From the NCBI RefSeq assembly GCF_039537585.1, contig NZ_BAABAU010000004.1, positions 186,001 through 250,000 of the forward strand: a stretch of 64,000 nucleotides of DNA, in the 5' to 3' direction. A program made the translations under genes and the position numbers. Of the stretch, positions 1-9,888 are shown piece after piece. The stretch comes from Frondihabitans peucedani. Its GTDB lineage: Bacteria; Actinomycetota; Actinomycetes; Actinomycetales; Microbacteriaceae. Under the pieces are notes generated by a model. It searched no databases. It saw only the letters and a program-made list of their open reading frames with translations, and was not told the DNA's origin. Each line of letters opens with the position of its first letter. Position 1 is the stretch's first letter.

Positions 1-300
1 GTGTCGCCGATCCTGCAGGGCACCGGCCTCGGCACCCAGCTGCTGCGCCTCGTCGACGCCGCCCTCGACCACCTCGGCGTGCCGTTCGGCGCTCTCGAGG
101 CCGGCGAGGATGTGCAGCCGTTCTACCGGAAGCACGGCTGGGAGCCGCTCGAGGGCGTGACCGGCCACTACAACGACTTCACGGCCGACGGAGCGTCGAC
201 GCTCGTCTCGACCGACGACGGCTGGCTGGTCCGGCCGTGCCGGTCAGAGCGTCCCGCCTGGCCCGCCGGCGACCTCCACTGGAACGGCCAGCTCGTCTAG
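1..300 (+). CDS. GNAT-family N-acetyltransferase, C-terminal part (cut by window edge)
   Basis: The reading frame is open from the first base and ends with TAG at 298-300, so the GTG at base 1 is probably not the true start. The visible 99 residues contain GTGLGTQLL, which fits the acetyl-CoA pyrophosphate-binding loop (Q/R-x-x-G-x-G/A) of GNAT enzymes, followed by a helix and the FYRKHGWEPL strand-turn typical of the last part of the fold. Full GNAT proteins are usually 150 or more residues, so about the first third lies outside the window. The substrate cannot be inferred. A strong hairpin follows the stop. Confidence 0.7.
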   Translation: MSPILQGTGLGTQLLRLVDAALDHLGVPFGALEAGEDVQPFYRKHGWEPLEGVTGHYNDFTADGASTLVSTDDGWLVRPCRSERPAWPAGDLHWNGQLV

Positions 301-318
301 CCACCGCGACACGCAGAT

Positions 319-356
319 CGGCCCCGGACACCGGATGCTTCCGGTGTCGGGGGCCG
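319..356. terminator. Bidirectional terminator hairpin between convergent genes
   Basis: The arms CGGCCCCGGACACCGG (319-334) and CCGGTGTCGGGGGCCG (341-356) pair along 16 bp with a single mismatch and a short loop. It lies between the acetyltransferase end (300, plus strand) and the katA end (379, minus strand), and can serve both. There is no long T-tract, which is common in high-GC actinobacteria. Confidence 0.7.
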
Positions 357-378
357 TTCTGGGTGTCTCGAGCGACTG

Positions 379-1881
379 CTACTGCAGGATGCCGACCTCG
401 GCCGGGTCCTCGTTCGAGCCGGGGGCCTCGGGCGAGACGGCGGCGCGCACGCGGGCACCGAGCTCCGCGTCGACCGACGTCCAGTAGGCGAACACGCGCT
501 CGAGCAGGTCGGGGCGGGTCACCTTCGAGACGTGGCCGACGATGTTGCTGACGAGGCGGTCGCGCTGGTCGTCGTCGAGCACCTCGCGCACGAGGGTCCC
601 GGCCTGGCCGAAGTCGTCGTCCTCCGGGTGGAGCGTGGCCGTCGAGCGCTGCAGCAGGCCGTCGCTCTCCCAGCCGGAGTCGTCGCCGTGCGCGGCGGGC
701 GAGGCCGCGGGGCCGCCGACCGAGTTGGGCGCGTACACCGGGGTGGTCGCCGACGAGAACTGGTAGCGGGCCGCTCCGTCTTTCGAGTAGTCGCGGACCT
801 CGGTCTTCGGCAGGTTGACGGGCAGCTGCGCGTGGTTGGTGCCCACGCGGTAGCGGTGCGCGTCGGCGTAGCTGAAGATCCGGGCGAGCAGCATCTTGTC
901 GGGGCTGGCCGCGATGCCGGGGACGAAGTTCGACGGTGCGAAGGTCGCCTGCTCGATCTGCGCGAAGTAGTTCTCGGGGTTGCGGTTGAGCTCCATCGTG
1001 CCGACCTCGATGAGCGGGTAGTCGCTGTGCGGCCACACCTTCGTCAGGTCGAACGGGTTGAAGCGGTACGACGCGGCGTCCTCGTAGGGCATGACCTGCA
1101 CGCTGAGCTTCCAGGTCGGGTAGTCGCCCCGCTCGATGGCCGCGGACAGGTCGCGGATGTGGAAGTCCGCGTCTTCGCCCGCGATGCGGTCGGCGTCGTC
1201 CTGAGTGAGGATCTCGTTGCCCTGCTGGGTCTTGAAGTGGTACTTGATCCAGAACTTCTCGCCGGTGGCCGAGATCCACTGGTAGGTGTGCGAGCCGAAG
1301 CCGTCCATCTGGCGCCACGAGGCGGGGAGCCCGCGGTCGCCCATCAGCCAGGTGACCTGGTGCGCCGACTCGGGCGAGAGGGTCCAGAAGTCCCACTGCA
1401 TGTCGTGGTCGCGGAGGTGCGAGCCGGGAAGGCGCTTCTGCGAGTGGATGAAGTCGGGGAACTTGATGCCGTCGCGGATGAAGAACACCGGCGTGTTGTT
1501 GCCGACGAGGTCGTAGTTGCCCTCGCTCGTGTAGAACTTCAGCGCGAAGCCGCGGGGGTCGCGCCAGGTGTCGGGCGAGCCCTGCTCGCCGGCGACGGTC
1601 GAGAAGCGCGCGAGCAGGTCGGTCGTCGCACCGGGCTGGAACAGTGCGGCCCGGGTGTACTTCGAGACATCGCCGGTCACGGTGAACGTGCCGAACGCGC
1701 CGCCGCCCTTCGCGTGGACGATGCGCTCCGGCACCTTCTCGCGGTTGAACTGGGCGAGCTTCTCGACGAGGTAGACGTCGTGGAGCGCGATGGGGCCGTC
1801 CGCCCCGACGCTCTGCGAGTGCTCGTCGCTCGCGACGGGGGCACCCGCCTGGGTGGTCGTGTAGTGATTCTCTTCGGTCAT
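379..1881 (-). CDS. katA: Monofunctional heme catalase
   Basis: A 500-residue protein of the size of small-subunit (clade 3) catalases, which split hydrogen peroxide to water and oxygen in the cytoplasm. The catalytic His is H56 in [14 protein letters not shown]. The distal Asn lies in [15 protein letters not shown], and the proximal heme Tyr in [14 protein letters not shown], a textbook catalase signature. The ATG at 1881 is followed by a normal catalase N-terminus. It lies 30 bp downstream of a Fur-family gene on the same strand, so the two are probably co-transcribed, with the regulator sensing peroxide or iron and controlling catalase. Confidence 0.97.
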   Translation of the reverse strand: MTEENHYTTTQAGAPVASDEHSQSVGADGPIALHDVYLVEKLAQFNREKVPERIVHAKGGGAFGTFTVTGDVSKYTRAALFQPGATTDLLARFSTVAGEQGSPDTWRDPRGFALKFYTSEGNYDLVGNNTPVFFIRDGIKFPDFIHSQKRLPGSHLRDHDMQWDFWTLSPESAHQVTWLMGDRGLPASWRQMDGFGSHTYQWISATGEKFWIKYHFKTQQGNEILTQDDADRIAGEDADFHIRDLSAAIERGDYPTWKLSVQVMPYEDAASYRFNPFDLTKVWPHSDYPLIEVGTMELNRNPENYFAQIEQATFAPSNFVPGIAASPDKMLLARIFSYADAHRYRVGTNHAQLPVNLPKTEVRDYSKDGAARYQFSSATTPVYAPNSVGGPAASPAAHGDDSGWESDGLLQRSTATLHPEDDDFGQAGTLVREVLDDDQRDRLVSNIVGHVSKVTRPDLLERVFAYWTSVDAELGARVRAAVSPEAPGSNEDPAEVGILQ

Positions 1882-1911
1882 CGTGTGACTCCTTCTCGAT
1901 GGTCGGGTTGT

Positions 1912-2385
1912 CTAGGGGGCCGTGTGGAGCGCAGGATCCGCGCCCACCGGCTCGTCGTCGGCAGCGCCCTCGCGCGCCCGGCAGTCGGGGCAGAGGCCCC
2001 AGAAGGTCACCTCGGCGGTCTGCACGAGGTAGCCGGACGTGTCGGACGGCGCCAGGCACGGCGCCTCGCCGACGACGCAGTCGACGTCGTCGATCGCTCC
2101 GCAGAGGGAGCAGACGACGTGGTGGTGGTTGTCGCCGGTGCGCAGCTCGTAGCGGGACGGGGAGCCGGCGGGCTCGATCCTGCGCACGATGCCCGCCCCG
2201 GTCAGAGCGGCCAGGACGACGTACATCGCCTGGAGCGACGTGCCCGGCAGTGCCGTCGTGACACGGGCGAAGACCTCGTCGGCGGTGGCGTGCGAGCCGG
2301 ACTGCAGCGCTTCGACGGCCGCGACGCGAGGCGCCGTGACCCGGAGGCCGGCTCGCCGGAGGGCGTCGCTCGCGTCGATCTGCAT
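1912..2385 (-). CDS. furA: Fur-family repressor, FurA/CatR type, upstream of catalase
   Basis: A 157-residue ferric-uptake-regulator homologue. The N-terminal winged helix (GLRVTAPRVAAVEAL to about residue 80) should bind DNA. The metal-sensing region contains DNHHHVVCSLCGAIDDVDC and, near the C-terminus, FWGLCPDC, giving two CxxC pairs for a structural zinc plus the His-rich regulatory site. Actinobacterial furA genes next to katG or katA are known to repress themselves and the catalase until peroxide oxidises the metal site; that role is inferred here from position. The tail after residue 140 is acidic and probably disordered. Confidence 0.9.
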   Translation of the reverse strand: MQIDASDALRRAGLRVTAPRVAAVEALQSGSHATADEVFARVTTALPGTSLQAMYVVLAALTGAGIVRRIEPAGSPSRYELRTGDNHHHVVCSLCGAIDDVDCVVGEAPCLAPSDTSGYLVQTAEVTFWGLCPDCRAREGAADDEPVGADPALHTAP

Positions 2386-2407
2386 GACCCGAGTCTGGCA
2401 CTTGTTT

Positions 2408-2418
2408 TGAATAGTTCA
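2408..2418. promoter_or_regulatory. Possible FurA operator in an AT-rich promoter patch
   Basis: The inverted repeat TGAA-TAG-TTCA sits 23 bp upstream of the furA start, inside an AT-rich stretch (about 2400-2422) that stands out from its GC-rich surroundings. This is where a furA-katA autoregulatory site would be expected. The short arms make it only suggestive. Confidence 0.4.
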
Positions 2419-2519
2419 TAAGACCGCCGGAGCCCGGGCGCGTCGCCGGGGGCCTGACGCGGAGGACCGAGGCGCATAATTGGTGCGCACCCCGCAGGTT
2501 AGGACCCCTCACGCCACCC

Positions 2520-3389
2520 ATCCAGACGCTCCTGACGACCTTCCGGCTCGACCCGGTCGCGCTCGTCGCGATCGTCGTCGCGCTGGCGCTCTACCTGACC
2601 GGGGTGTCGAGGGTCCGGCGGTCGGGAGGCCGCTGGCCGCTCCGCTCCACTGCGGCGTTCGTCGTGCTGGGGCTGGGCTCCTACGCGGTCATCTCGTTCG
2701 GGTTCCTCGGGGCGTACAGCCACGACCTCCGCTTCGCGTTCACGACCCGGATCGCTCTGATGCTCTTCGTCGTGCCCGCCCTGGTGGCCCTGGGGCGGCC
2801 GGTGCAGCTCGCGCGCACGTCCCTGGCGGACGCACCACGCGCGATCCTGGAGGCCTTCTTCGCCTCGCGACTCATGCGCATCGTGGGCAGCGCGATCTTC
2901 TCGCCCCTGTTCGCCCTGGCCGCGTTCTCGGTCTTCCTGACGCCTCTCGCGTTCTTCCTGCGGGAGAACGCCGTGTCGGAGGGGCTGATCACGCTGCTGG
3001 TGCCACTGGTCGGGCTGCTGATGATCCTGCCGGTCTTCGACCAGACGAAGCAGCACACGAGCATCTTCATCACGGCGGAGTTCATGCTCGCGTTCGTCGA
3101 GCTCATCCTCGACGCGATCCCCGCGATCGTGATCAGGATCACGCCCCACGTCCTCGACCACGGCCACGCCGTGGCGAGCCTGCTGCCGGCGTGGTTCCCG
3201 TCGCAGCTGCGCGACCAGCAGCTCTCGGGCGACCTGCTGTGGTTCATCGCGGAGGTCGCCGACATCCCGGTGCTGATCTTCCTGTTCGTCCGCTGGACCC
3301 GGAGCGACCGGAGCGAGGCGAAGCAGCTCGACGACCTCAGCGACGAGGAGATGGAGCGCTTGACGCGGGAGCACCTCGACCGGCGCTGA
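2520..3389 (+). CDS. Divergent CtaG-like (cytochrome c oxidase assembly) membrane protein; start codon unclear
   Basis: About 289 residues with roughly seven membrane segments. The N-terminus read from 2523 (QTLLTTFRLDPVALVAIVV) and the closing FIAEVADIPVLIFLFVRW resemble the caa3_CtaG domain, which is also found at the end of the CopD fusion at 27596-29743. Unlike that copy, it lacks the conserved HMxxHM motif: the equivalent stretch here reads FAFTTRIALM. The family N-terminus begins before the first in-frame GTG (2604). Between the in-frame stop at 2412-2414 and 2604 there is no ATG, GTG or TTG; the only options are ATC at 2520 or CTG at 2454. I chose 2520. A GGAGGA lies at 2461-2466. A sequence error or a rare start is possible. 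Confidence 0.65.
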   Translation: MQTLLTTFRLDPVALVAIVVALALYLTGVSRVRRSGGRWPLRSTAAFVVLGLGSYAVISFGFLGAYSHDLRFAFTTRIALMLFVVPALVALGRPVQLARTSLADAPRAILEAFFASRLMRIVGSAIFSPLFALAAFSVFLTPLAFFLRENAVSEGLITLLVPLVGLLMILPVFDQTKQHTSIFITAEFMLAFVELILDAIPAIVIRITPHVLDHGHAVASLLPAWFPSQLRDQQLSGDLLWFIAEVADIPVLIFLFVRWTRSDRSEAKQLDDLSDEEMERLTREHLDRR

Positions 3390-3403
3390 GGCGGGGCGAG
3401 GGA

Positions 3404-3437
3404 GAGGCCCGGCTGTCGGGGGAAACAGCCGGGCCTC
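3404..3437 (+). terminator. Terminator after the CtaG-like gene
   Basis: A perfect 13-bp inverted repeat, GAGGCCCGGCTGT (3404-3416) and ACAGCCGGGCCTC (3425-3437), with an 8-base loop begins 15 bp after the stop codon. It separates this gene from the pur operon. The following 200 bp before purS show no gene; they presumably hold the purS promoter. Confidence 0.75.
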
Positions 3438-3639
3438 GTCGCGCACGCCGGGAGGATCAGACTTCCAGGCGGCTGATGCCGGAACGGACCCGATCACAAG
3501 GCCCTGACGTTCCGACAAGAGCAACTCTCGGCCCGGCGCATAAGAGCCCGCTGGTAGGAGCCTCTGCGCCAGCCCCCAATGCCGGAACTTGTAGACTTGT
3601 CGGGTCCGCGCGCGTCCTCTTTCTCATTGGAGCAACTCA

Positions 3640-3918
3640 GTGCCCACGATCGTCGTCGAAGTCATGCCGAAGGCAGAACTGCTCGATCCCCAGGGCAAGG
3701 CCGTGACCGGCGCCCTCTCCCGCATGGGTCGCACGACCTACTCCGAGGTGCGGATCGGCAAGCGCTTCGAGCTGACGGTCGACGAGGTGACCGACGAGGT
3801 CCTCGCCGACGTGAAGACGCTCGCCGACGACGTGTTCTCGAACTCCGTGATCGAAGACGTCGTATCGATCACGGTCCTCGACACGGCCAGCACGGCCGAC
3901 GCCGCGGTCTCCGCCTGA
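3640..3918 (+). CDS. purS: Phosphoribosylformylglycinamidine synthase subunit PurS
   Basis: A 92-residue protein beginning with GTG and the sequence [21 protein letters not shown]. It carries the PurS pattern of an early VMPK and a mid-protein VRIGKRFEL. PurS forms the structural bridge in the three-part PurSQL enzyme, which converts formylglycinamide ribonucleotide, glutamine and ATP to formylglycinamidine ribonucleotide in purine synthesis. The last base of its TGA is shared with the purQ ATG, so translation is probably coupled. It is the first gene of the purSQL operon. Confidence 0.95.
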   Translation: MPTIVVEVMPKAELLDPQGKAVTGALSRMGRTTYSEVRIGKRFELTVDEVTDEVLADVKTLADDVFSNSVIEDVVSITVLDTASTADAAVSA

Positions 3919-4613
3919 TGCGCATCGGCGTCGTCACCTTCCCGGGGTCGCTCGACGACCGCGACGCTCAGCGGGCCGTCCGTCTCGCCGGCGGCGAGCC
4001 CGTCGCCCTCTGGCACGGCTCGCACGATCTCGAAGGCGTCGAGGCGATCATCCTGCCCGGCGGCTTCAGCTACGGCGATTACCTGCGGGCGGGCGCCATC
4101 GCGAGCCTCTCGCCGATCATGACCGAGGTCGTCGACGCCGCGAACAGGGGCGTCCCGGTGCTCGGCATCTGCAACGGCTTCCAGATGCTCGCCGAGGCGC
4201 GACTCATCCCGGGCGCGCACACCCGCAACGCCCACCAGCAGTTCATCCGCCGCGACCAGCGCCTCCGCGTCGAGAACGCCGACACCGACTGGACGAACGG
4301 CTTCGACGCCGGTCAAGAGATCACGATCCCGCTGAAGAACGCCGACGGCCGCTTCATCGCCGACGACGAGACCATCAAGCGCATCGAGGGCGAGGGTCAG
4401 GTCGCGTTCCGCTACGTCGGAGTCAACCCGAACGGCTCGTTCGACGACATCGCCGGCGTCTCCAACGAGCGCGGCAACGTGGTCGGCCTCATGCCGCACC
4501 CCGAGCACGCCACCGAGCCCGGCTTCGGCCCCGACACCCCGGCCGCGATGGCGTCCGGCGTCGACGGCCTGACCTTCTTCACGTCCGTCATCGAGAGGGC
4601 CCTGGTCAAGTGA
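3918..4613 (+). CDS. purQ: Phosphoribosylformylglycinamidine synthase, glutaminase subunit PurQ
   Basis: A 231-residue class I glutamine amidotransferase that supplies ammonia to PurL. The nucleophile Cys is in [10 protein letters not shown]; the His/Glu pair is in [11 protein letters not shown]; the oxyanion strand is [11 protein letters not shown]. The start ATG at 3918 is the first in frame that gives the conserved opening [17 protein letters not shown]. The open frame extends further upstream, but only across purS in another frame. It overlaps purS by one base and purL by four (GTGA). Confidence 0.96.
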   Translation: MRIGVVTFPGSLDDRDAQRAVRLAGGEPVALWHGSHDLEGVEAIILPGGFSYGDYLRAGAIASLSPIMTEVVDAANRGVPVLGICNGFQMLAEARLIPGAHTRNAHQQFIRRDQRLRVENADTDWTNGFDAGQEITIPLKNADGRFIADDETIKRIEGEGQVAFRYVGVNPNGSFDDIAGVSNERGNVVGLMPHPEHATEPGFGPDTPAAMASGVDGLTFFTSVIERALVK

Positions 4614-6976
4614 CCCCCAGCAACGAGTGGAACGACCACGACATCGAGCTCATCGAGGCCCCCGGGCAGCGGGGCGCCGACGGTCACCAGCCCGACACCG
4701 TGGCGAACGCCGCCGCGACGCCCGACCGCGAGCAGCCCTACGCCGCGCTCGGTCTGAAAGAAGACGAGTACCTGAAGATCCGCGAGATCCTCGGCCGCCG
4801 CCCCACCAGCGGCGAGCTCGCCATGTACTCCGTCATGTGGAGCGAGCACTGCTCCTACAAGTCGAGCAAGATCTACCTCCGCCAGTTCGGCGAGAAGGTC
4901 TCCCCCTCGATGAAGAAGAACCTCATGGTGGGCATGGGCGAGAACGCCGGCGTGGTCGACGTCGGCGGCGGCTGGGCCGTCACATTCAAGGGCGAGAGCC
5001 ACAACCACCCGAGCTACATCGAGCCGTTCCAGGGCGCCGCGACGGGTGTCGGCGGCATCGTCCGCGACATCATCTCGATGGGCGCCCGCCCGGTCGCCGT
5101 CATGGACCAGCTGCGCTTCGGCGACATCGACGCCGACGACACCCGCCGCGTCGTCGACGGCGTCGTCTCCGGCATCAGCTTCTACGCCAACTGCCTGGGC
5201 CTGCCCAACATCGGCGGCGAGACCGTGTTCGACAGCGTCTACCAGGGCAACCCGCTCGTCAACGTCCTGAGCGTCGGCGTCCTGCGCCACGAAGACCTCC
5301 ACCTCGCGAACGCGCGCGGTGCGGGCAACAAGGTCGTGCTCTTCGGGGCGCGCACGGGCGGCGACGGGATCGGCGGGGCGTCGATCCTGGCCTCCGACAC
5401 GTTCTCGGCCGGCGGCCCCACCAAGCGGCCGAGCGTGCAGGTCGGCGACCCGTTCGCCGAGAAGGTGCTCATCGAGTGCTGCCTCGAGCTGTTCCGCGAC
5501 GAGCTCGTCGAGGGCATCCAAGACCTCGGGGCGGCCGGCATCAGCTGCGCCACCAGCGAGCTCGCGAGCAACGGCGACGGCGGCATGTTCATCGAGCTCG
5601 ACCGGGTGCTGCTGCGCGACCCGTCGCTGACCGCCGAAGAGATCCTGATGAGCGAGTCGCAGGAGCGCATGATGGCGGTCGTGCATCCCGACAAGCTCGA
5701 CGCGTTCCTGGAGGTCGTCACGAAGTGGGACGTCGAGACGAGCGTGCTGGGCGATGTCACCGACACCGGCCGCCTCGTCATCAACTGGCACGGCGAGGAG
5801 ATCGTCAACGTCGAGCCGCGCACGGTCGCCGTCGACGGCCCGGTCTACGAGCGCCCGGTCGCCTACCCGTCCTGGCTCGACGCGCTCCAAGCAGACACGG
5901 CCCGCGGCCTCGAGCGCCCCGAGACGGGCGACGAGCTGCGCGCGCAGTTCCTGGCGCTCCTCGCGTCGCCCAACCTCGCCGACAAGAGCTGGGTGACCAA
6001 CCAGTACGACACCTACGTCCTCGGCAACACGGCGCTGTCGTTCCCCGATGACGGCGGCATGATCCGCGTCGACGAGGAGAGCGGCCTCGGCTTCGCGATC
6101 GCCACCGACGCGAACGGACGCTACTGCCAGCTCGATCCTGCGCAGGGTGCCCGCCTCGCCCTCGCCGAGGCGTACCGGAACGTCGCCGTCACCGGTGCCA
6201 CCCCGGTCGCCATCACCGACTGCCTCAACTTCGGCTCCCCCGAGAACCCCGAGGTCATGTGGCAGTTCTCGCAGACCGTCGAGGCGCTCTCCGACGCGTG
6301 CCTCGAGATGGAGATCCCCGTCACCGGCGGCAACGTCTCGTTCTACAACCAGACCGGCACGAACCCGATCCACCCGACGCCCGTCATCGGCGTGCTCGGC
6401 GTGATCGACGACGTGGCGCGCAGGATCCCCTCCGGCTGGCAGGACGAGGGCGACAACCTCTACCTGCTCGGCACGACCAGCCTCGAGCTCGACGGCTCGG
6501 CCTGGGCCGGCGTCGTCCACGACCACCTCGGCGGCCGTCCGCCCGCCGTCGACCTGCAGGCGGAGCGCCAGCTGGCCGCGCTGATCTCGGCCGGCGGGCA
6601 GGAGTCCCTCATCGGCTCGGCGCACGACCTCAGCGACGGCGGCCTCGGGCAGACCCTCGCCGAGGCGGTCCTGCGCTTCGGTGTCGGCGCCCGCGTCTGG
6701 CTCGACGAGATCATTGAGCGCGACGGCGTCGACGCCGCGACCGCCCTGTTCAGCGAGTCGACCGGCCGTGTGCTGGTCTCGGTGCCCCGCGAAGACGACG
6801 TGAAGTTCCGTGGCCTGTGCGAGGGCCGGGGCTACCCGGTCGCGCGCATCGGCGTCACCGACGCGGCGTCGCAGTCGCTCGAGGTGCAGGGGCTGTTCAC
6901 GGTCGGGCTCGACGAGCTCCGCGAGACGCACCGCGGCACGCTGCCCGCACGGTTCGGGGCGCTCGTCGGCGAGTAG
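4610..6976 (+). CDS. purL: Phosphoribosylformylglycinamidine synthase, large subunit PurL
   Basis: A 788-residue small-type PurL, the ATP-dependent synthase that acts with PurS and PurQ. The N-terminal [16 protein letters not shown], the [10 protein letters not shown] motif with the metal/ATP residues, and two glycine-rich repeats ([14 protein letters not shown], and [14 protein letters not shown] near residue 690) are all present. The GTG at 4610 overlaps the purQ stop. The first 45 residues before the conserved core are acidic and variable, as in relatives. A very strong hairpin ends the operon 31 bp after the stop. Confidence 0.96.
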   Translation: MTPSNEWNDHDIELIEAPGQRGADGHQPDTVANAAATPDREQPYAALGLKEDEYLKIREILGRRPTSGELAMYSVMWSEHCSYKSSKIYLRQFGEKVSPSMKKNLMVGMGENAGVVDVGGGWAVTFKGESHNHPSYIEPFQGAATGVGGIVRDIISMGARPVAVMDQLRFGDIDADDTRRVVDGVVSGISFYANCLGLPNIGGETVFDSVYQGNPLVNVLSVGVLRHEDLHLANARGAGNKVVLFGARTGGDGIGGASILASDTFSAGGPTKRPSVQVGDPFAEKVLIECCLELFRDELVEGIQDLGAAGISCATSELASNGDGGMFIELDRVLLRDPSLTAEEILMSESQERMMAVVHPDKLDAFLEVVTKWDVETSVLGDVTDTGRLVINWHGEEIVNVEPRTVAVDGPVYERPVAYPSWLDALQADTARGLERPETGDELRAQFLALLASPNLADKSWVTNQYDTYVLGNTALSFPDDGGMIRVDEESGLGFAIATDANGRYCQLDPAQGARLALAEAYRNVAVTGATPVAITDCLNFGSPENPEVMWQFSQTVEALSDACLEMEIPVTGGNVSFYNQTGTNPIHPTPVIGVLGVIDDVARRIPSGWQDEGDNLYLLGTTSLELDGSAWAGVVHDHLGGRPPAVDLQAERQLAALISAGGQESLIGSAHDLSDGGLGQTLAEAVLRFGVGARVWLDEIIERDGVDAATALFSESTGRVLVSVPREDDVKFRGLCEGRGYPVARIGVTDAASQSLEVQGLFTVGLDELRETHRGTLPARFGALVGE

Positions 6977-7007
6977 CCCGCCGCTCTCGCCGGCTGCGAC
7001 CACGCAT

Positions 7008-7063
7008 CGAGAGGCCACGATCCGCCCCGGGGCTCCGGCTCAGGGGCGGATCGTGGCCTCTCG
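7008..7063. terminator. Strong bidirectional terminator after purSQL
   Basis: A 21-bp perfect inverted repeat with arms at 7008-7028 and 7043-7063 (core CGAGAGGCCACGATCCGCCC) and a 14-base loop. It lies midway between the purL stop (plus strand) and the lactonase stop (minus strand). It is among the longest perfect hairpins in the window. Confidence 0.85.
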
Positions 7064-7104
7064 GCATTCCGTGGCTGGATGATGCAGCGTCACGGGCGGT
7101 GCGA

Positions 7105-8121
7105 CTAGGCGAACAGGACGCAGGCCGGGCTGCCGAGCTCGATCTGCACCGTGGGCGCCCCGGGGACGCCCCGCTCGTCGAGCGGCAGGACCGCGACGGT
7201 GTGGGACAGCTGGTTGGCCACGTACAGCGCCCCGCCGTCGAGCGCGAAGTGCCGAGGCCAGGAGCCTCCGCAGGGCACCTCGGCGAGGACGGACAGGCGC
7301 CCGCCTGCCGCCTCGGAGGGCGCGAGGACGGTGATGGTGTCGCGACCGCGCACGGCGACGTAGACGAGCCCGCCCACCGACTCGACGTGCGAGAGCAGAG
7401 CCTCGCCGCCGGGTCGCCCCGTGTCGTAGGCCGCCACCGAGTAGTCGACGGCGAAGCCGTCGTCGGAGTGCGACAGGACGTGGAGGCGTCCGTCGAGCTC
7501 ACCGGTGATCAGCAGCTGCTCGCCGTGCCAGGCGAAGTGGCGCGGACCGGAGCCCGCCGGCATCGCGTACGCCCGGAGGTACGACGGCTCGAGGGTGACG
7601 GGGTCGACCCGGACCTCGAAGAAGCGGTCGGTTCCGAGATCGCTCACGAGCACGGTGCCCCACGGCGTCGGCGTGACGTTGTGCGCGTGCGGCTCGCCCT
7701 GGCGGTCGAGCACGGGGCCGCGGCCCACGGGCAGGGCGAGGACCCGCGAGAGCCGCGCAGGATCGGACGCGTCGGCCGACAGCACGGCGAACGTGCCGGC
7801 CGTGTAGTTGGTCACGACGAGTGCGCCCGACGCGGGGTCGAGGGCGATGTGGCAGGGCGCCGCGCCGCCGGAGGCAGCGACGGACGAGGCGACGAGCTCG
7901 CCGGCGGAGACCGTGTACGACAGGACGCGGCCCTCGGTCGTCTCGGAGACGGCGTGGAGCGCCCCCTCGGTCAGGACCAGGAACGACGGGTCGTCGGCTT
8001 CGACGACCTGCACGGCCCGCCAGTCGGCGTCGCCGGCCGGCCGGTCGAAGACCGTGATGCCGGCGCCCGTGCCTCCGCTTGTCGGGGTGTAGCCGCTGAC
8101 GTAGAGCCGGCGGGCACTCAC
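7105..8121 (-). CDS. Lactonase-family seven-bladed beta-propeller protein (6-phosphogluconolactonase-like)
   Basis: A 338-residue cytosolic protein without a signal peptide. Repeated short beta-strand modules (SRVLALPVGRGP, EPHAHNVTPTPWGTVLVSDLGTDR, GPRHFAWHGEQLLITGELDG, WPRHFALDGGALYVANQLSHTVAVL) match the YbhE/lactonase family. The paired PHAHNV and GPRHF motifs line the central pocket there. Some members hydrolyse 6-phosphogluconolactone; others act on unknown lactones. The GTG at 8121 was chosen because it overlaps the chorismate mutase stop by four bases and gives the usual opening RRLYVSGYTPTSGGTGAG. The open frame continues further upstream only by chance. Confidence 0.85.
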   Translation of the reverse strand: MSARRLYVSGYTPTSGGTGAGITVFDRPAGDADWRAVQVVEADDPSFLVLTEGALHAVSETTEGRVLSYTVSAGELVASSVAASGGAAPCHIALDPASGALVVTNYTAGTFAVLSADASDPARLSRVLALPVGRGPVLDRQGEPHAHNVTPTPWGTVLVSDLGTDRFFEVRVDPVTLEPSYLRAYAMPAGSGPRHFAWHGEQLLITGELDGRLHVLSHSDDGFAVDYSVAAYDTGRPGGEALLSHVESVGGLVYVAVRGRDTITVLAPSEAAGGRLSVLAEVPCGGSWPRHFALDGGALYVANQLSHTVAVLPLDERGVPGAPTVQIELGSPACVLFA

Positions 8122-8435
8122 CGGACGACCTCGTCGCCGGAGGCGATGCGCTCGTGGTGGTGGATCACCTCGGCCACGATGAAGTTCAAGAACTTCTCGG
8201 AGAAGTCGGGGTCGAGCCGCGAGTCGGCGGCGAGCGCGCGGAGCCGTTGGATCTGGACCTTCTCGCGTTCCGGATCGCTCGCGGGCATGCCCGCCTCGGC
8301 CTTGAGGACGCCCACCAGCTGCGTGAACTTGAAGCGCTCGGCGAGGAGGTGCACGAGGGCGGCGTCGATGTTGTCGATGCTCTCGCGGATGCTGGTGAGT
8401 CGCTCGACGGCGTGGTCGGGGATCGTGTCGGACAT
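8118..8435 (-). CDS. Chorismate mutase, AroQ type
   Basis: A 105-residue all-helical protein. Its pattern, SIRESIDNIDAALVHLLAERFKFTQLVGVLKAE ... DPEREKVQIQRLRALA ... FLNFIVAEVIHHHERI, matches AroQ-class chorismate mutases, which turn chorismate into prephenate for Phe/Tyr synthesis. The conserved Arg (SIRESI), Lys (VLKAE) and Arg/Glu (DPEREK) substrate contacts are visible. Such small mutases in actinobacteria often need a partner (DAHP synthase) for full activity; none is nearby. It is the first gene of a two-gene unit with the lactonase. Confidence 0.88.
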   Translation of the reverse strand: MSDTIPDHAVERLTSIRESIDNIDAALVHLLAERFKFTQLVGVLKAEAGMPASDPEREKVQIQRLRALAADSRLDPDFSEKFLNFIVAEVIHHHERIASGDEVVR

Positions 8436-8574
8436 GCCTCGACTTTATCTGTCCGGCCGCGGGATCCTGCGCGCCTCTCCCACCCCGGACGGGGCCGCCC
8501 CCAACAGGGGAATGGCCGCGCTCCCGGCCGCGCCCTAGTCTTCGGAGGGCGTCCTGCCTCGATCGAAAGCCGCC

Positions 8575-9372
8575 ATGCCCTTCCCGCCGCCCCGCCCGGT
8601 CACCGCACCGGCGCAGCCTCTGCCGCTGCGGTTCCGGCGACCAGACGGCTGGCCAGAGCCGAGCTCCGACTGGGTCGCCGCCAACCAGGGCTGGGAGCCG
8701 CCCGCGGGATGGGTCCCCGTGGAGGGCCTCGCGCCTGCACCGGCAGGATGGTCGTGGTGGCGTCGCGACGACGTCGGCTGGTCGGCGGTGTCGGCCGCGA
8801 TCGGCGCCCGGCGCCGGAGGGGCGTGATGGTCGACGCCGTCGTGTTCGCGGTCGGTGCCGTGCTCACGCTCATCCCGGCGACCCTCCACCTCGACATCGC
8901 GTTCGTCTTCTGGGGCGCCGTCGTCTTCGGCCCGCTCTCACTGGCACGGACGCTCGCGGGGATGCGTCACGCGGATCGAACGACCGCCACCCTCGTCCGG
9001 AGTCGCGCGGCAGAGGTCGGCCAGACCCTCGACCGGGTCGCCTACGCCGATCACGTGACCGCCGCGGGCCCGGGCGCGCTCGCTCTCGAGGCGTTCCTCG
9101 CCCGGCGCCGGATCGAGGCCTGGTCGCAGACCGGCTCGTGGCCTGCCGACCAGGAGCACGACGGCGTCGCGGAGCGGTTCCGGATCACCGACGATCCCCG
9201 GCTCTCCCGGCGGCACCGTGCTGCGACCGTAGTCTTCGCCCTCGTGGCCGGGATCGTCCTGGTCGCGATCGCGGCCGACGCCTACGCCGCCTCGCGGGCC
9301 GGGAGCGGAGCGACCCCGGCCGCCTTCGAGCCGCCGGCCGCGGAGCACGACGGAGCCCGCCCCTCGGGATGA
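8575..9372 (+). CDS. Putative membrane protein with Trp-rich N-terminus
   Basis: A 265-residue protein of unknown function. The first 70 residues are Pro/Trp-rich with repeated GW(E/V)P modules (WVAANQGWEPPAGWVPVEGLAPAPAGW), resembling the short GWY/P-type cytosolic motifs (DUF2510-like) of actinobacterial membrane proteins. Two hydrophobic segments follow at about 84-115 and one near 220-240. The C-terminal 25 residues are Pro/Ala-rich. The ATG at 8575 has no convincing ribosome-binding site, and a GATCCTGC octamer lies upstream at 8463. Nothing nearby suggests a role. Confidence 0.55.
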   Translation: MPFPPPRPVTAPAQPLPLRFRRPDGWPEPSSDWVAANQGWEPPAGWVPVEGLAPAPAGWSWWRRDDVGWSAVSAAIGARRRRGVMVDAVVFAVGAVLTLIPATLHLDIAFVFWGAVVFGPLSLARTLAGMRHADRTTATLVRSRAAEVGQTLDRVAYADHVTAAGPGALALEAFLARRRIEAWSQTGSWPADQEHDGVAERFRITDDPRLSRRHRAATVVFALVAGIVLVAIAADAYAASRAGSGATPAAFEPPAAEHDGARPSG

Positions 9373-9383
9373 GGAGCGGGCTC
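9353..9383. terminator. Terminator hairpin shared by convergent genes
   Basis: GAGCCCGC (9353-9360) and GCGGGCTC (9376-9383) form an 8-bp stem that overlaps the end of the membrane-protein gene and faces the ohr stop at 9398. Confidence 0.55.
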
Positions 9384-9397
9384 GCGGGTGGAAGAGG

Positions 9398-9823
<426 letters not shown>

Positions 9824-9888
9824 GTCACCAAGGAGATACCCTCCGTCTGAACGGTTCCTGAGCTTTCCGTCCATGGCACGATGAGGGC

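Noticed and set aside
532-2421. 629-codon plus-strand frame opposite katA-furA
   Set aside because: It is the antisense shadow of the catalase and Fur genes, both of which have unmistakable motifs.
4412-7018. 868-codon open frame on the minus strand
   Set aside because: It lies antisense over purQ and purL, has the Arg/Ala/Val/Asp-rich look of GC-rich shadow frames and no recognisable motif.
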